Below, piece after piece: positions 1 to 6,626 of a stretch of DNA of 7,139 nucleotides. Source of the stretch: Bacteroidales bacterium (GTDB taxonomy: Bacteria > Bacteroidota > Bacteroidia > Bacteroidales > JAADGE01); contig JAOZQB010000001.1 in assembly GCA_029932445.1 (NCBI GenBank), positions 35,556 to 42,694 of the forward strand, read 5' to 3'. The first letter of the stretch is position 1, and every line of letters begins with the position of its first letter. Position numbers and translations under genes: made by a program. The notes below the pieces were generated by a model. It was not told the origin of the DNA. It saw nothing but the letters and a program-made list of their open reading frames with translations, and did no database searches.

Positions 1-962
1 GGGCCTCTTCAATAATGATGGGCTTGAATATTTCCGACGGATTTAAAACTTCCGTTACAATCTATATTCTCATTCCTTTCTTAATTATTCCTCAAATTAT
101 TTTAAGCGGGATTATTGTAAGATATGAAAAGTTAAATCCGGCAATAACTCAACCCGGAACCATTCCTTGGTTCGGTGAAATTATTACGGCAAGATGGTCC
201 TACGAAGCACTGGCTACCTACCAATTTGTTAATAATAAATATGAAAAACCAATTTATAAATGGGAACGTATTAAGCATGAAGCAAATTATAAGAAAGATT
301 TAATTGTCAGTAATTTAAAAAATAAAATAAGTTATTACGAAAGACATAAAAATGAACTTTCAAAAGAAAACATAATTAATGAAAACCTGAGTGTTATCAG
401 AAATGAAGTTTTAAAAGAACTGAAAGTAAATAATAAAGTAACAACGGATTTAAATTTGAATAATATCTATGTTAATAAAATAACCACTGACGATATTACT
501 AAGTTGAAAACTTATCTTGTTGATTTAAAACAATATTACATCAATCGATATAAATTGGCTGAACAAAAAGAAGATGAATATATTAATAAACAGACTAACA
601 CACCTGAATTAAACGAAAAATATATTCAATTAAAAAGAACATTTCATAATGAAGCTTTGGAAGAAATTGTTACTAATAAAAATGAACTAAAAAAAATACT
701 GGAATATAACGGACATCTTTATCAAAAAACAGATATGATTTATAAATATCCGGAACGTGTTTTAATTTCTCAATTTTATGCTCCCAAAAAGAAATTATTT
801 GACGGGAAGTATTACCCGACTTTTTGGGTGAACTTTTTTGTTATTTGGTTTTTTACTATTCTCTTGTATTTTTCATTGTATTTCAGTATTATAAAAAGAT
901 CATTCTTATTTTTTGAGAATTTGAAATACAGAGTAAAAGAAAAACATGAACACAATCTTTAA
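1..962 (+). CDS. ABC-2 (ABCG-like) exporter, C-terminal part, 5' partial
   Basis: The reading frame is open to the left edge (first full codon at base 3), so the ATG at 15 is internal and the protein begins outside the window. Residue numbers here count from that ATG. A hydrophobic helix lies at about 14-35, followed by a motif region (about 38-75, including GEIITARWSYEAL) that I associate with the C-terminal permease half of large Bacteroidota ABC transporters fusing an ATPase to an ABCG-like membrane domain. Residues about 80-255 are hydrophilic, Lys/Glu/Asn-rich and probably helical, and would be the large extracytoplasmic loop before the last helix. A final membrane helix at about 270-293 precedes a short basic tail. 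No ATPase motifs are visible because that half is upstream. The substrate is unknown. The stop is 62 bases before aroQ. Family assignment rests on recalled resemblance and topology. Confidence 0.72.
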   Translation, partial: ASSIMMGLNISDGFKTSVTIYILIPFLIIPQIILSGIIVRYEKLNPAITQPGTIPWFGEIITARWSYEALATYQFVNNKYEKPIYKWERIKHEANYKKDLIVSNLKNKISYYERHKNELSKENIINENLSVIRNEVLKELKVNNKVTTDLNLNNIYVNKITTDDITKLKTYLVDLKQYYINRYKLAEQKEDEYINKQTNTPELNEKYIQLKRTFHNEALEEIVTNKNELKKILEYNGHLYQKTDMIYKYPERVLISQFYAPKKKLFDGKYYPTFWVNFFVIWFFTILLYFSLYFSIIKRSFLFFENLKYRVKEKHEHNL

Positions 963-1024
963 ACAGTTCCTGATTTTTTTTGAAACGATTCCGTCCGACC
1001 TTTATAAACAAAACACAAACACGA

Positions 1025-1438
1025 ATGAAACTTATTATTATCAACGGTCCAAATCTTAATCTTCTGGGAATCAGAGAAAAAGAAATATACGGAAATAAAT
1101 CTTTTGAAAGCTGTTTTGAAAATTTATCATTTAAATTTCCTGACTGTAAACTTGAGTTTTTCCAATCGAATATTGAAGGTGAGATTATTAATAAGCTTCA
1201 TGAAGTCGGTTTTTCATACGATGGTATTATATTGAATGCAGCAGCATACACACATACTTCTCTGGCAATTGCAGATGCTGTTAAAGCAATTTCTTCTCCT
1301 GTTATTGAAGTGCATATTTCAAATATTTTCAGTCGCGAAAAAATCAGACATACTTCATTGATAGCTCCTTATTGCAAAGGCAGTATCTCAGGTTTCGGAT
1401 TGAAATCTTATGAATTAGCAATAAAAAGTTTTTTATAA
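1025..1438 (+). CDS. aroQ: 3-dehydroquinate dehydratase, type II
   Basis: This cytoplasmic enzyme converts 3-dehydroquinate to 3-dehydroshikimate, the third step of the shikimate pathway; type II enzymes are usually dodecamers. At 137 residues it has the normal length. The N-terminal signature INGPNLNLLG is at 7-15 and is followed by the catalytic pair Arg17 and Tyr22 in the flexible active-site lid. NAAAYTHTS (71-79) is the substrate-binding loop. EVHISN (95-100) carries the catalytic His97, and Arg104 and Arg108 fall in the conserved segment after it. All key residues are present. The frame extends upstream to a TTG at 980, but the added 15 residues match nothing in the family and the protein normally starts with MKLIIINGPN, so ATG 1025 is chosen. 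No Shine-Dalgarno sequence precedes it. There is no clear promoter in the 62 bases upstream, so it may be read through from the ABC gene. No other aro gene is nearby. Confidence 0.95.
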   Translation: MKLIIINGPNLNLLGIREKEIYGNKSFESCFENLSFKFPDCKLEFFQSNIEGEIINKLHEVGFSYDGIILNAAAYTHTSLAIADAVKAISSPVIEVHISNIFSREKIRHTSLIAPYCKGSISGFGLKSYELAIKSFL

Positions 1439-1459
1439 ATATCCTTTTTTCTTTTTTTG

Positions 1460-1491
1460 TTTGAATAATTCCCTCAATTGACGTATATTTG
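1460..1491 (+). promoter_or_regulatory. Bacteroidota-type promoter of the branching enzyme gene
   Basis: A -33 box TTTG at 1460-1463, a 20-base spacer, and a perfect -7 box TATATTTG (TAnnTTTG) at 1484-1491 match the primary-sigma consensus of Bacteroidota. Transcription would start near 1497, giving a leader of about 20 bases before ATG 1518. The bases TTTGAATAATTC starting at the -33 box recur at the rpmB promoter. Assigned by pattern only. Confidence 0.62.
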
Positions 1492-1517
1492 TTAATGTTT
1501 TCATTTATACTGATACA

Positions 1518-3503
1518 ATGAATCTTTCTCTGATAAATAATGATCCTTATTTAAAACCTTTTGAAGACACTGTTTTATACAGATTAAAACATTTCGAGAA
1601 AAAAGAAAATGAACTGACTCAGGGAAAAACATTATCAGAGTTTGCAAATGCTCATCATTATTTCGGTTTACATAAGACAAAATCAGGATGGGTTTATCGT
1701 GATTGGATGCCTAATGCACAAGAAGTTTGGTTAATCGGTGATTTTTCCGGATGGAAACATATTGATAAATTTAAACTAACAAAGGAAGCAAACGGTAATT
1801 TTTCGATAGCATTAAAATCATCCGTGCTTAAACATGGTGATTTATATCGAATGTTTATTAAGTGGGACGGAGGCAGCGGTGACAGAATTCCGGCTTATGC
1901 AAAACGTGTTGTACAGGATAAACAAACAAAAATTTTCAATGCTCAAGTGTGGTTTCCTGCAAAAGTTTACAAATTGAAACATTCTTCACCTGAAAAAAAA
2001 GAATCTGTTTTTATCTATGAAGCACATATCGGAATGGCTTCCGAAGAAGGAAAAGTTGCAACTTTCAATGAGTTTAAAGAAAATATTATTCCGAAAATTC
2101 ATTCTTTGGGTTATGATACAATTCAATTAATGGCGATTCAGGAACATCCGTATTACGGATCTTTCGGTTATCATGTTTCAAACTTTTTTGCTGTTTCTTC
2201 AAGATTCGGAACACCGGAAGAACTTAAAGAACTTATTGATGAGGCACATAAAAACGGTATCCGTGTAATTATGGATATCGTTCATTCTCATGCGGTTAAA
2301 AATGAAGTGGAAGGTATAAGCAAATATGACGGAAGTGACTATCAATTTTTCCATACCGGAGGCAGAGGACAACATTCGGCATGGGACTCACGCTGTTTTG
2401 ATTACGGAAAAAATGACGTGTTACACTTTCTGTTATCAAACTGCAAATTTTGGATTGAGGAATATCATTTTGACGGTTTTAGATTTGACGGTGTAACCAG
2501 TATGCTATATCTTAATCATGGTCTTGGAACTGATTTTACTTCATATAATGATTATTTTAACGATAATCAAGATGAAGATGCATTAACCTACTTAACTTTA
2601 GCAAATAAATTAATTCATGAAATTAAACCTGAGGCAATTACTGTTGCTGAAGAAATGAGCGGTATGCCGGGTATTGCAAGCCCGATTGCTGACGGAGGTT
2701 TTGGTTTTGATTATCGCTTGGCAATGGGAATTCCGGATTTTTGGATTAAAACCATAAAAGAACAAAAGGACGAAAATTGGCATATCGGAAATATTTTTTA
2801 TCGTTTGACTGATAAACGAAAAGATGAAAAGACAATAAATTATTCCGAATCACATGACCAAGCATTGGTAGGAGATAAAACAATAATTTTTAGACTTGCC
2901 GATGCGGATATGTATTATTTTATGCAAATTAATAATATGAATATAATTACCGAACGGGCTGTTGCTCTGCATAAAATGATACAATTAATAACTTCTGCAA
3001 CGGCTCAATCCGGCTATTTGAATTTTATGGGCAATGAATTCGGACATCCGGAATGGATTGATTTTCCTCGCAAAGGGAATGATTGGTCGTATCATTATGC
3101 AAGAAGGCAATGGAGTTTGGCACAAAATAAAGAATTGGCATATTTTTATTTGAATTCATTTAATACCGAACTGATACATTTGTTAAAATGTAAGAATATT
3201 CTCAATCTTGAGATAAAACTGTTGTCCGATAAAGCATACGACCAAGTTCTTATTTTCAGCAGAGGTAATTATATTTTTGTATTCAATTTTAATCCGTTTA
3301 TGTCGTTTCAGGATTATGGTTTTGAAACAGAAGAAGGTAATTATAAAATTATTTTGAATTCCGATGATGAAACTTTCTTGGGACAAGGTCGAATAAATAC
3401 TGAAATTCTTTATAAAACCTCTGACACTGAAGGTAATAATATCCTTAAGTTATATATTCCGGTAAGAACATGTTTTGTTTTGGAAAAAAGAAAAGGGGAT
3501 TAG
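1518..3503 (+). CDS. glgB: 1,4-alpha-glucan (glycogen) branching enzyme, eukaryotic-type GH13_8
   Basis: This enzyme cuts alpha-1,4 glucan chains and rejoins the pieces through alpha-1,6 bonds, branching glycogen in the cytoplasm. At 661 residues it has three parts: an N-terminal CBM48-like beta domain (about 45-145), the GH13 (beta/alpha)8 barrel (about 165-545), and an all-beta C-terminal domain (about 560-658). Barrel motifs are intact: DIVHSH with Asp253 and His258, FRFDG with the nucleophile Asp324, VAEEMSG with the acid/base Glu378, and ESHDQ with Asp447. The stretches GVTSMLY, SHDQALVGDKT and MGNEFGHPEWIDFPR read like animal, fungal and plant branching enzymes rather than the longer E. 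coli-type GlgB (GH13_9), so I place it in GH13_8, which is also known from Bacteroidota. It starts 79 bases after aroQ behind its own promoter. No glycogen synthase or phosphorylase gene adjoins it. The symbol glgB describes function, not orthology to E. coli GlgB. Confidence 0.95.
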   Translation: MNLSLINNDPYLKPFEDTVLYRLKHFEKKENELTQGKTLSEFANAHHYFGLHKTKSGWVYRDWMPNAQEVWLIGDFSGWKHIDKFKLTKEANGNFSIALKSSVLKHGDLYRMFIKWDGGSGDRIPAYAKRVVQDKQTKIFNAQVWFPAKVYKLKHSSPEKKESVFIYEAHIGMASEEGKVATFNEFKENIIPKIHSLGYDTIQLMAIQEHPYYGSFGYHVSNFFAVSSRFGTPEELKELIDEAHKNGIRVIMDIVHSHAVKNEVEGISKYDGSDYQFFHTGGRGQHSAWDSRCFDYGKNDVLHFLLSNCKFWIEEYHFDGFRFDGVTSMLYLNHGLGTDFTSYNDYFNDNQDEDALTYLTLANKLIHEIKPEAITVAEEMSGMPGIASPIADGGFGFDYRLAMGIPDFWIKTIKEQKDENWHIGNIFYRLTDKRKDEKTINYSESHDQALVGDKTIIFRLADADMYYFMQINNMNIITERAVALHKMIQLITSATAQSGYLNFMGNEFGHPEWIDFPRKGNDWSYHYARRQWSLAQNKELAYFYLNSFNTELIHLLKCKNILNLEIKLLSDKAYDQVLIFSRGNYIFVFNFNPFMSFQDYGFETEEGNYKIILNSDDETFLGQGRINTEILYKTSDTEGNNILKLYIPVRTCFVLEKRKGD

Positions 3504-3534
3504 TTTTTTTAATTTCCGTAATCTCAAAAATGGC

Positions 3535-4227
3535 TTATAAAATTTTTTTATATTTATTTTTGAGGTAGGTTAATGTCCATCTTTCTTTCCAGCTTCCCCA
3601 AGGATGATGAATACCGAGAGAAATTCCGTTATTTTTAATTCTTTTTATATCTTTTTTATTGTTGGGAGAGGGCGGGTGATAAATTAACCTTTCAGGTAAG
3701 TATATGTCACTGTATTTTTTTTTATTTTCATTATATATTCTTGTTAAAAGTCCCGGTCCCGTTGCATTGATAACTTGATTGTAATTAGTAATGACAGGCG
3801 GATTTTTGATTAAATCATTAATAACATCTGACCAAAATTGATGATTCGGGACAGAAGCAAAAAAGCAATTTCCCAGTGTATCTTCTTGGTCTCCGAAGCT
3901 GATACTTCTGTTTAAAGGTAAAATGATTTTATGATTATTAAAATCAAATTGTTTCAAAATTTCATAATCTAAATCAGCATAAATACCTCCGATTTTATAC
4001 ATTATCAGATATCTTATTACATCAGCGCGCATTATTCCTCTTGAGAATCCGTTAAATATTTTGTAAAAACCGGGAAACTCTTTTTTAACAAATGCATCAT
4101 TATCATCATCGGTCCACAATACGTATTTCCAATCAGGGTTTAATTTTTGAATTTTATTTACATAAGAAAGCCATTTCTTAGGAACATCTTTTGTTTTCCA
4201 TGTTTGATGAATGATTTTCGGTATCAT
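3535..4227 (-). CDS. GT32-type glycosyltransferase (Gly_transf_sug, DXD motif)
   Basis: This 230-residue protein probably transfers a sugar from a nucleotide-sugar donor onto a surface polysaccharide, LPS or glycolipid; donor and acceptor cannot be read from the sequence. It begins with IPKIIHQTW (2-10), the typical opening of the Och1/capsular-synthesis-like family. It carries RADVIRY (67-73) followed by GGIYADLD (80-87), whose Asp85 and Asp87 form the metal- and nucleotide-binding DXD motif. GPGLLT (157-162) and HHPWGSW (207-213) near the C-terminus also fit the family. There is no signal peptide or membrane helix, so it should act on the cytoplasmic face. It lies 18 bases downstream of the GAF sensor gene on the same strand and is probably cotranscribed with it. 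Its stop is 31 bases from the convergent branching enzyme stop. No other polysaccharide gene is nearby, which is unusual because such enzymes often sit in larger glycan clusters. Confidence 0.88.
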   Translation of the reverse strand: MIPKIIHQTWKTKDVPKKWLSYVNKIQKLNPDWKYVLWTDDDNDAFVKKEFPGFYKIFNGFSRGIMRADVIRYLIMYKIGGIYADLDYEILKQFDFNNHKIILPLNRSISFGDQEDTLGNCFFASVPNHQFWSDVINDLIKNPPVITNYNQVINATGPGLLTRIYNENKKKYSDIYLPERLIYHPPSPNNKKDIKRIKNNGISLGIHHPWGSWKERWTLTYLKNKYKKIL

Positions 4228-4245
4228 GTTTTTTATTTAAATGAA

Positions 4246-5949
4246 TTATTTCAGCAAATAAGATAATGTATAAGCAATATCTTCAGAAAGTGTTTCAACA
4301 AAAGTAATATCATCTTCGGAGAATGTTCCCGATGAAGCTAATTCTATCACACCGTATATTTCTTCTTCAACAAAAATAGGTGAGAGCAACAGACTTTTTG
4401 GTTTTGTATGTCCGAAACCCGAAACAATTTTTATGTAATCGTCATCAACTCTGTCTATATATACGGATGATTTGTCGGCGGCACAGGTTCCGACTAATCC
4501 TTCACCTATTTTTATTTCTTTATTGATAATTTTTTTCTCATCGTATGCATAAGATGCTTTTAATTTTAATAAATCGGAGTTTTCTTTTTTATCAACGACA
4601 TAAATACCGCCGATATCAGCATGTAAAAAATGCACCAATTCCGATAATAAATTAAATGTTAAATTATCTAAATTTCCGAATTGTTGACGAATTATTTTCC
4701 CGAATTTTACAATACCGTCTTTGTGTTTATCAGAAATTGCTTTTATTTGCTCATCCTTTTTTCGTTCATCATCTTTTGATATTAAGAAATTTCTTAAATT
4801 ATTTAAAGCATTTCCGAGCTTATCATCGGAGTTGAATTCTCCTTCAATTTCTATTAATTTATTTGATTTTAAACTGTTGATGAATTTAGTTTTGATTTCA
4901 GTATCTTTTTTTAATTGATGTATCAGACGTTTTGTTTTTTCAAATTCAGAGATATTAATATTGTCTTTTTCATTGAGTAGGACTAATTCTGAAAGTTCAT
5001 TATTTGTATGTTTAAGTTGTTTTTTAATGAAATCGTAAATAAAAAAAACGATAACAATAAATACAATTATGAATAGTATTGTGAATAAAATATAGTTAAT
5101 TAAAAAGCGTCGATTCTTATCAGTAAGTTCAGTTAAAACAATATCTTGAATATCCGCAATATTATTTTCACTTTCAAAAACTAAATCATCTAATTTGTCA
5201 TATAATCCTGAATAATATGATGTTCCGTTTATCTTTTGAAGTTTGAAAAATTGAAGAACTGTGTTAATCCAATCAGCTGTGTTATTGATAACAATTTGTT
5301 TTTCGGAAGTATTTTCAAAAATTGATTGATTTTGCTTAATATTTTGCAAAAATGCTTTCTTTTCTTTTAAAAATTGTTCTTCACTTTCTCTGTTTCCTAT
5401 TGACAGCAGGTTAGTTTTAGTTTTTTTCAGTTTTTGAAAATGATTATAAAGTTGAGGGTATGTTTTTAGAATTTTATCCGTTTTTTGTTCTGTTCGAATA
5501 ATATTCTCCGTATATCCGTTTCCGGAATTTCCGAGTTTAACAATGTTTTCATTTAAAAGTTCAAAATCAGTCTCAAAATCAGTAAATAAATCTTTAATTT
5601 CATTAAATTTGACAGAAATATCAAAGTTAATGACAGAAGTTTGTTTATTAAGACTTTCCGTATTATTTTTTAACAGATTTAAAAAAAAGTATATTTTATC
5701 CGAATAAGCGTCATGTTTATAAATGTAGAAATCGTCAGAATGATTTATATTTTTATAATTTTGTGAGGCATTGTTTAATTGTTTTAAATTGACTGAAATT
5801 TCTTTAAGATTTCGAATAAAAGATATTGTATTACTTTGATTCCTTTGAATTGTATAAAAAAAATACATGAGAATAATTGAAGCAAGTACAATTGAACTTG
5901 CAAAAAATATAAAATATGTTTTTAATTTTCGAGAAGCAGAATTTAACAT
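4246..5949 (-). CDS. Membrane-anchored sensor: two TM helices, HAMP-like linker, C-terminal GAF domain
   Basis: The 567-residue protein has a membrane helix at about 12-32, a helical, Asn/Lys-rich periplasmic region (about 33-281) like the four-helix sensor modules of chemoreceptors and histidine kinases, and a second helix at about 283-305. A cytoplasmic coiled-coil/HAMP-like linker follows; EFNSDDKLGNALNNL (371-385) resembles the second HAMP helix. A GAF domain fills about 425-565, with IGEGLVGTC (481-489), PKSLLLSP (517-524) and EIYGVIELAS (530-539). This GAF type is familiar from Bacteroidota hybrid sensors, where a coiled coil, PAS domains, a kinase or a phosphatase usually follows. Here the protein stops at the end of the GAF domain, with no remnant of an output domain in the 18 bases before the glycosyltransferase. 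Ligand and signalling mode are unknown. It may act through a partner protein. It is the first gene of the minus-strand unit. Confidence 0.82.
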   Translation of the reverse strand: MLNSASRKLKTYFIFFASSIVLASIILMYFFYTIQRNQSNTISFIRNLKEISVNLKQLNNASQNYKNINHSDDFYIYKHDAYSDKIYFFLNLLKNNTESLNKQTSVINFDISVKFNEIKDLFTDFETDFELLNENIVKLGNSGNGYTENIIRTEQKTDKILKTYPQLYNHFQKLKKTKTNLLSIGNRESEEQFLKEKKAFLQNIKQNQSIFENTSEKQIVINNTADWINTVLQFFKLQKINGTSYYSGLYDKLDDLVFESENNIADIQDIVLTELTDKNRRFLINYILFTILFIIVFIVIVFFIYDFIKKQLKHTNNELSELVLLNEKDNINISEFEKTKRLIHQLKKDTEIKTKFINSLKSNKLIEIEGEFNSDDKLGNALNNLRNFLISKDDERKKDEQIKAISDKHKDGIVKFGKIIRQQFGNLDNLTFNLLSELVHFLHADIGGIYVVDKKENSDLLKLKASYAYDEKKIINKEIKIGEGLVGTCAADKSSVYIDRVDDDYIKIVSGFGHTKPKSLLLSPIFVEEEIYGVIELASSGTFSEDDITFVETLSEDIAYTLSYLLK

Positions 5950-5985
5950 GTTGTGATTTTTGTTTTACCGAGATTCAATTTTAAA

Positions 5986-5993
5986 CAAAAATA
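5986..5993 (-). promoter_or_regulatory. Possible -7 box for the GAF sensor / glycosyltransferase unit
   Basis: Read on the minus strand, this is TATTTTTG, a full match to TAnnTTTG, and it lies about 37 bases before the sensor's ATG. A convincing -33 TTTG is missing; the nearest candidate is TTTA at 6016-6019. Start near 5980 would give a leader of about 30 bases. AT-rich DNA makes chance matches common. Confidence 0.32.
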
Positions 5994-6016
5994 ACAAAGA
6001 AATTTAATATCTTTGT
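5994..6016. repeat. 7-base inverted repeat in the divergent intergenic region
   Basis: ACAAAGA (5994-6000) and TCTTTGT (6010-6016) are perfect inverted copies separated by 9 bases. The element sits directly behind the minus-strand -7 candidate and overlaps a plus-strand TATCTTTG (6008-6015), itself a perfect TAnnTTTG but without a clear -33 box. It could be an operator between the diverging units or only two overlapping promoter-like words. Confidence 0.35.
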
Positions 6017-6050
6017 AAAATTACATCTAAAATAAGCCGATTTATACTTA

Positions 6051-6142
6051 TCCGAAATAAAATTTACGAATTACTTAAATTTATTTGGTCATTTTTTTGA
6101 ATAATTCGAATAATTATATTTTCTTTGCAGTCCGAAATAAAA
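6051..6142. repeat. 12-base direct repeat TCCGAAATAAAA, copies 80 bases apart
   Basis: Exact copies occur at 6051-6062 and 6131-6142 in the noncoding region upstream of rpmB. The second copy lies at the expected transcription start of the rpmB promoter. Its role is unknown: it could be a regulator site, a trace of a duplicated promoter segment, or chance. Confidence 0.5.
6096..6127 (+). promoter_or_regulatory. Promoter for the rpmB-rpmG-DUF4295 unit
   Basis: TTTG at 6096-6099, a 20-base spacer, and TTTCTTTG at 6120-6127 (one mismatch to TAnnTTTG) fit the Bacteroidota consensus. Start near 6133 would leave a leader of about 40 bases before rpmB. The spacer holds a tandem GAATAATT (6099-6106 and 6108-6115). 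The first 12 bases, TTTGAATAATTC, are identical to those at the branching enzyme promoter. Confidence 0.5.
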
Positions 6143-6172
6143 ATAGAAGGTTTTCAATCAAATTAAAATACA

Positions 6173-6415
6173 ATGTCAAGAGTTTGTCAAATAACAGGTA
6201 AGAGAGTGACATCAGGTAATAATGTATCACATTCGCATAAGAAAACGAAAAGAACATTTAAACCGAACTTATTTACAAAAAAATATTTTCTGGAAGAAGA
6301 AGATCGTTGGATTGTTATAAAAGTTTCTGCCAAAGGTATGAAAATTATAAATAAAAAAGGTTTGAATAATGCATTGAAAGATGCCAAAGAAAAAGGATAC
6401 ATCAGTAAATACTAA
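6173..6415 (+). CDS. rpmB: Large ribosomal subunit protein bL28
   Basis: This is an 80-residue basic protein of the 50S subunit. The start SRVCQITGKR (2-11), the segment GNNVSHSHKKTKRTFKPNL (15-33) and the C-terminal INKKGLNNALKDA region are characteristic of bL28, and the length is normal for Bacteroidota. Zinc-binding versions of bL28 carry two CxxC pairs; here only Cys5 is present (CQIT), so this is a zinc-independent form. It is the first gene of a tight plus-strand unit, 18 bases before rpmG, behind its own promoter candidate. No Shine-Dalgarno sequence precedes the ATG; the bases before it are A-rich (ending TACA), as expected for this phylum. Confidence 0.97.
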   Translation: MSRVCQITGKRVTSGNNVSHSHKKTKRTFKPNLFTKKYFLEEEDRWIVIKVSAKGMKIINKKGLNNALKDAKEKGYISKY

Positions 6416-6433
6416 CGGCAAAATTACAAAACA

Positions 6434-6619
6434 ATGGCTAAAAAGAAAGGCGACAGAATACAAGTCATATTAGAATGTACCGAACACAAAAACAGCGGAT
6501 TGGCGGGTACTTCAAGATATATTACGACTAAAAACAGAAAAAATTCAACCTCAAGATTGGAATTAAAAAAATATAATCCCATTATGAGAAAATATACTAT
6601 TCATAAAGAAATTAAATAA
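6434..6619 (+). CDS. rpmG: Large ribosomal subunit protein bL33
   Basis: This 61-residue basic protein belongs to the 50S subunit near the E site. It begins MAKKKGDRIQVILECTEHK, and the segments SRYITTKNRKN (27-37) and LELKKYNPIMRKYTIHKE (42-59) are typical of bL33. The zinc-ribbon form has four cysteines in two pairs; this one has only Cys15, so like its neighbour bL28 it is the zinc-independent form. It lies between rpmB and the DUF4295 gene (7-base gap downstream), so the three are almost surely one transcript. The bases before ATG end in AACA and contain no Shine-Dalgarno sequence. Confidence 0.97.
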   Translation: MAKKKGDRIQVILECTEHKNSGLAGTSRYITTKNRKNSTSRLELKKYNPIMRKYTIHKEIK

Positions 6620-6626
6620 TTAAGTC

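Noticed and set aside
15..17. ATG at 15 as the true start of the first gene
   Set aside because: The frame is open upstream to the window edge and the protein starts in the middle of a known transporter architecture.
980..1024. In-frame TTG at 980 as the start of aroQ (15 extra residues)
   Set aside because: The extension has no match to the family, whose members begin with a short MKLIIINGPN-like strand; ATG 1025 gives a normal 137-residue protein.
963..1024. Promoter for aroQ (TTTG at 979-982)
   Set aside because: No TAnnTTTG-like box lies 19-21 bases downstream; the sequence there is TTTATAAACA.
946..1059. 37-codon frame starting ATG at 946, bridging the ABC gene and aroQ
   Set aside because: It overlaps both genes in another frame and shows no recognisable motif. 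It could only matter as a leader peptide, for which there is no support.
1439..1462. T-rich run after aroQ as a terminator
   Set aside because: The T runs are not preceded by a stable hairpin.
3183..3386. 67-codon minus-strand frame inside the branching enzyme gene
   Set aside because: It is antisense to a well-supported gene and has no protein motif.
3482..3517. Possible terminator between the convergent branching enzyme and glycosyltransferase genes (GGAAA ... TTTCC)
   Set aside because: The arms are short, almost all A/T, and need a bulge; there is no GC-rich stem followed by a T run on either strand.
4721..4918. 65-codon plus-strand frame inside the GAF sensor gene
   Set aside because: It is antisense to the linker-coding region; its Ser/Phe/Leu-rich composition mirrors the Lys/Glu/Asn codons of the real gene.
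6187..6463. Two minus-strand frames opposite rpmB and the start of rpmG
   Set aside because: They are antisense to unambiguous ribosomal protein genes; the hydrophobic, Phe-rich composition is an artefact of AAA/GAA codons read in reverse.
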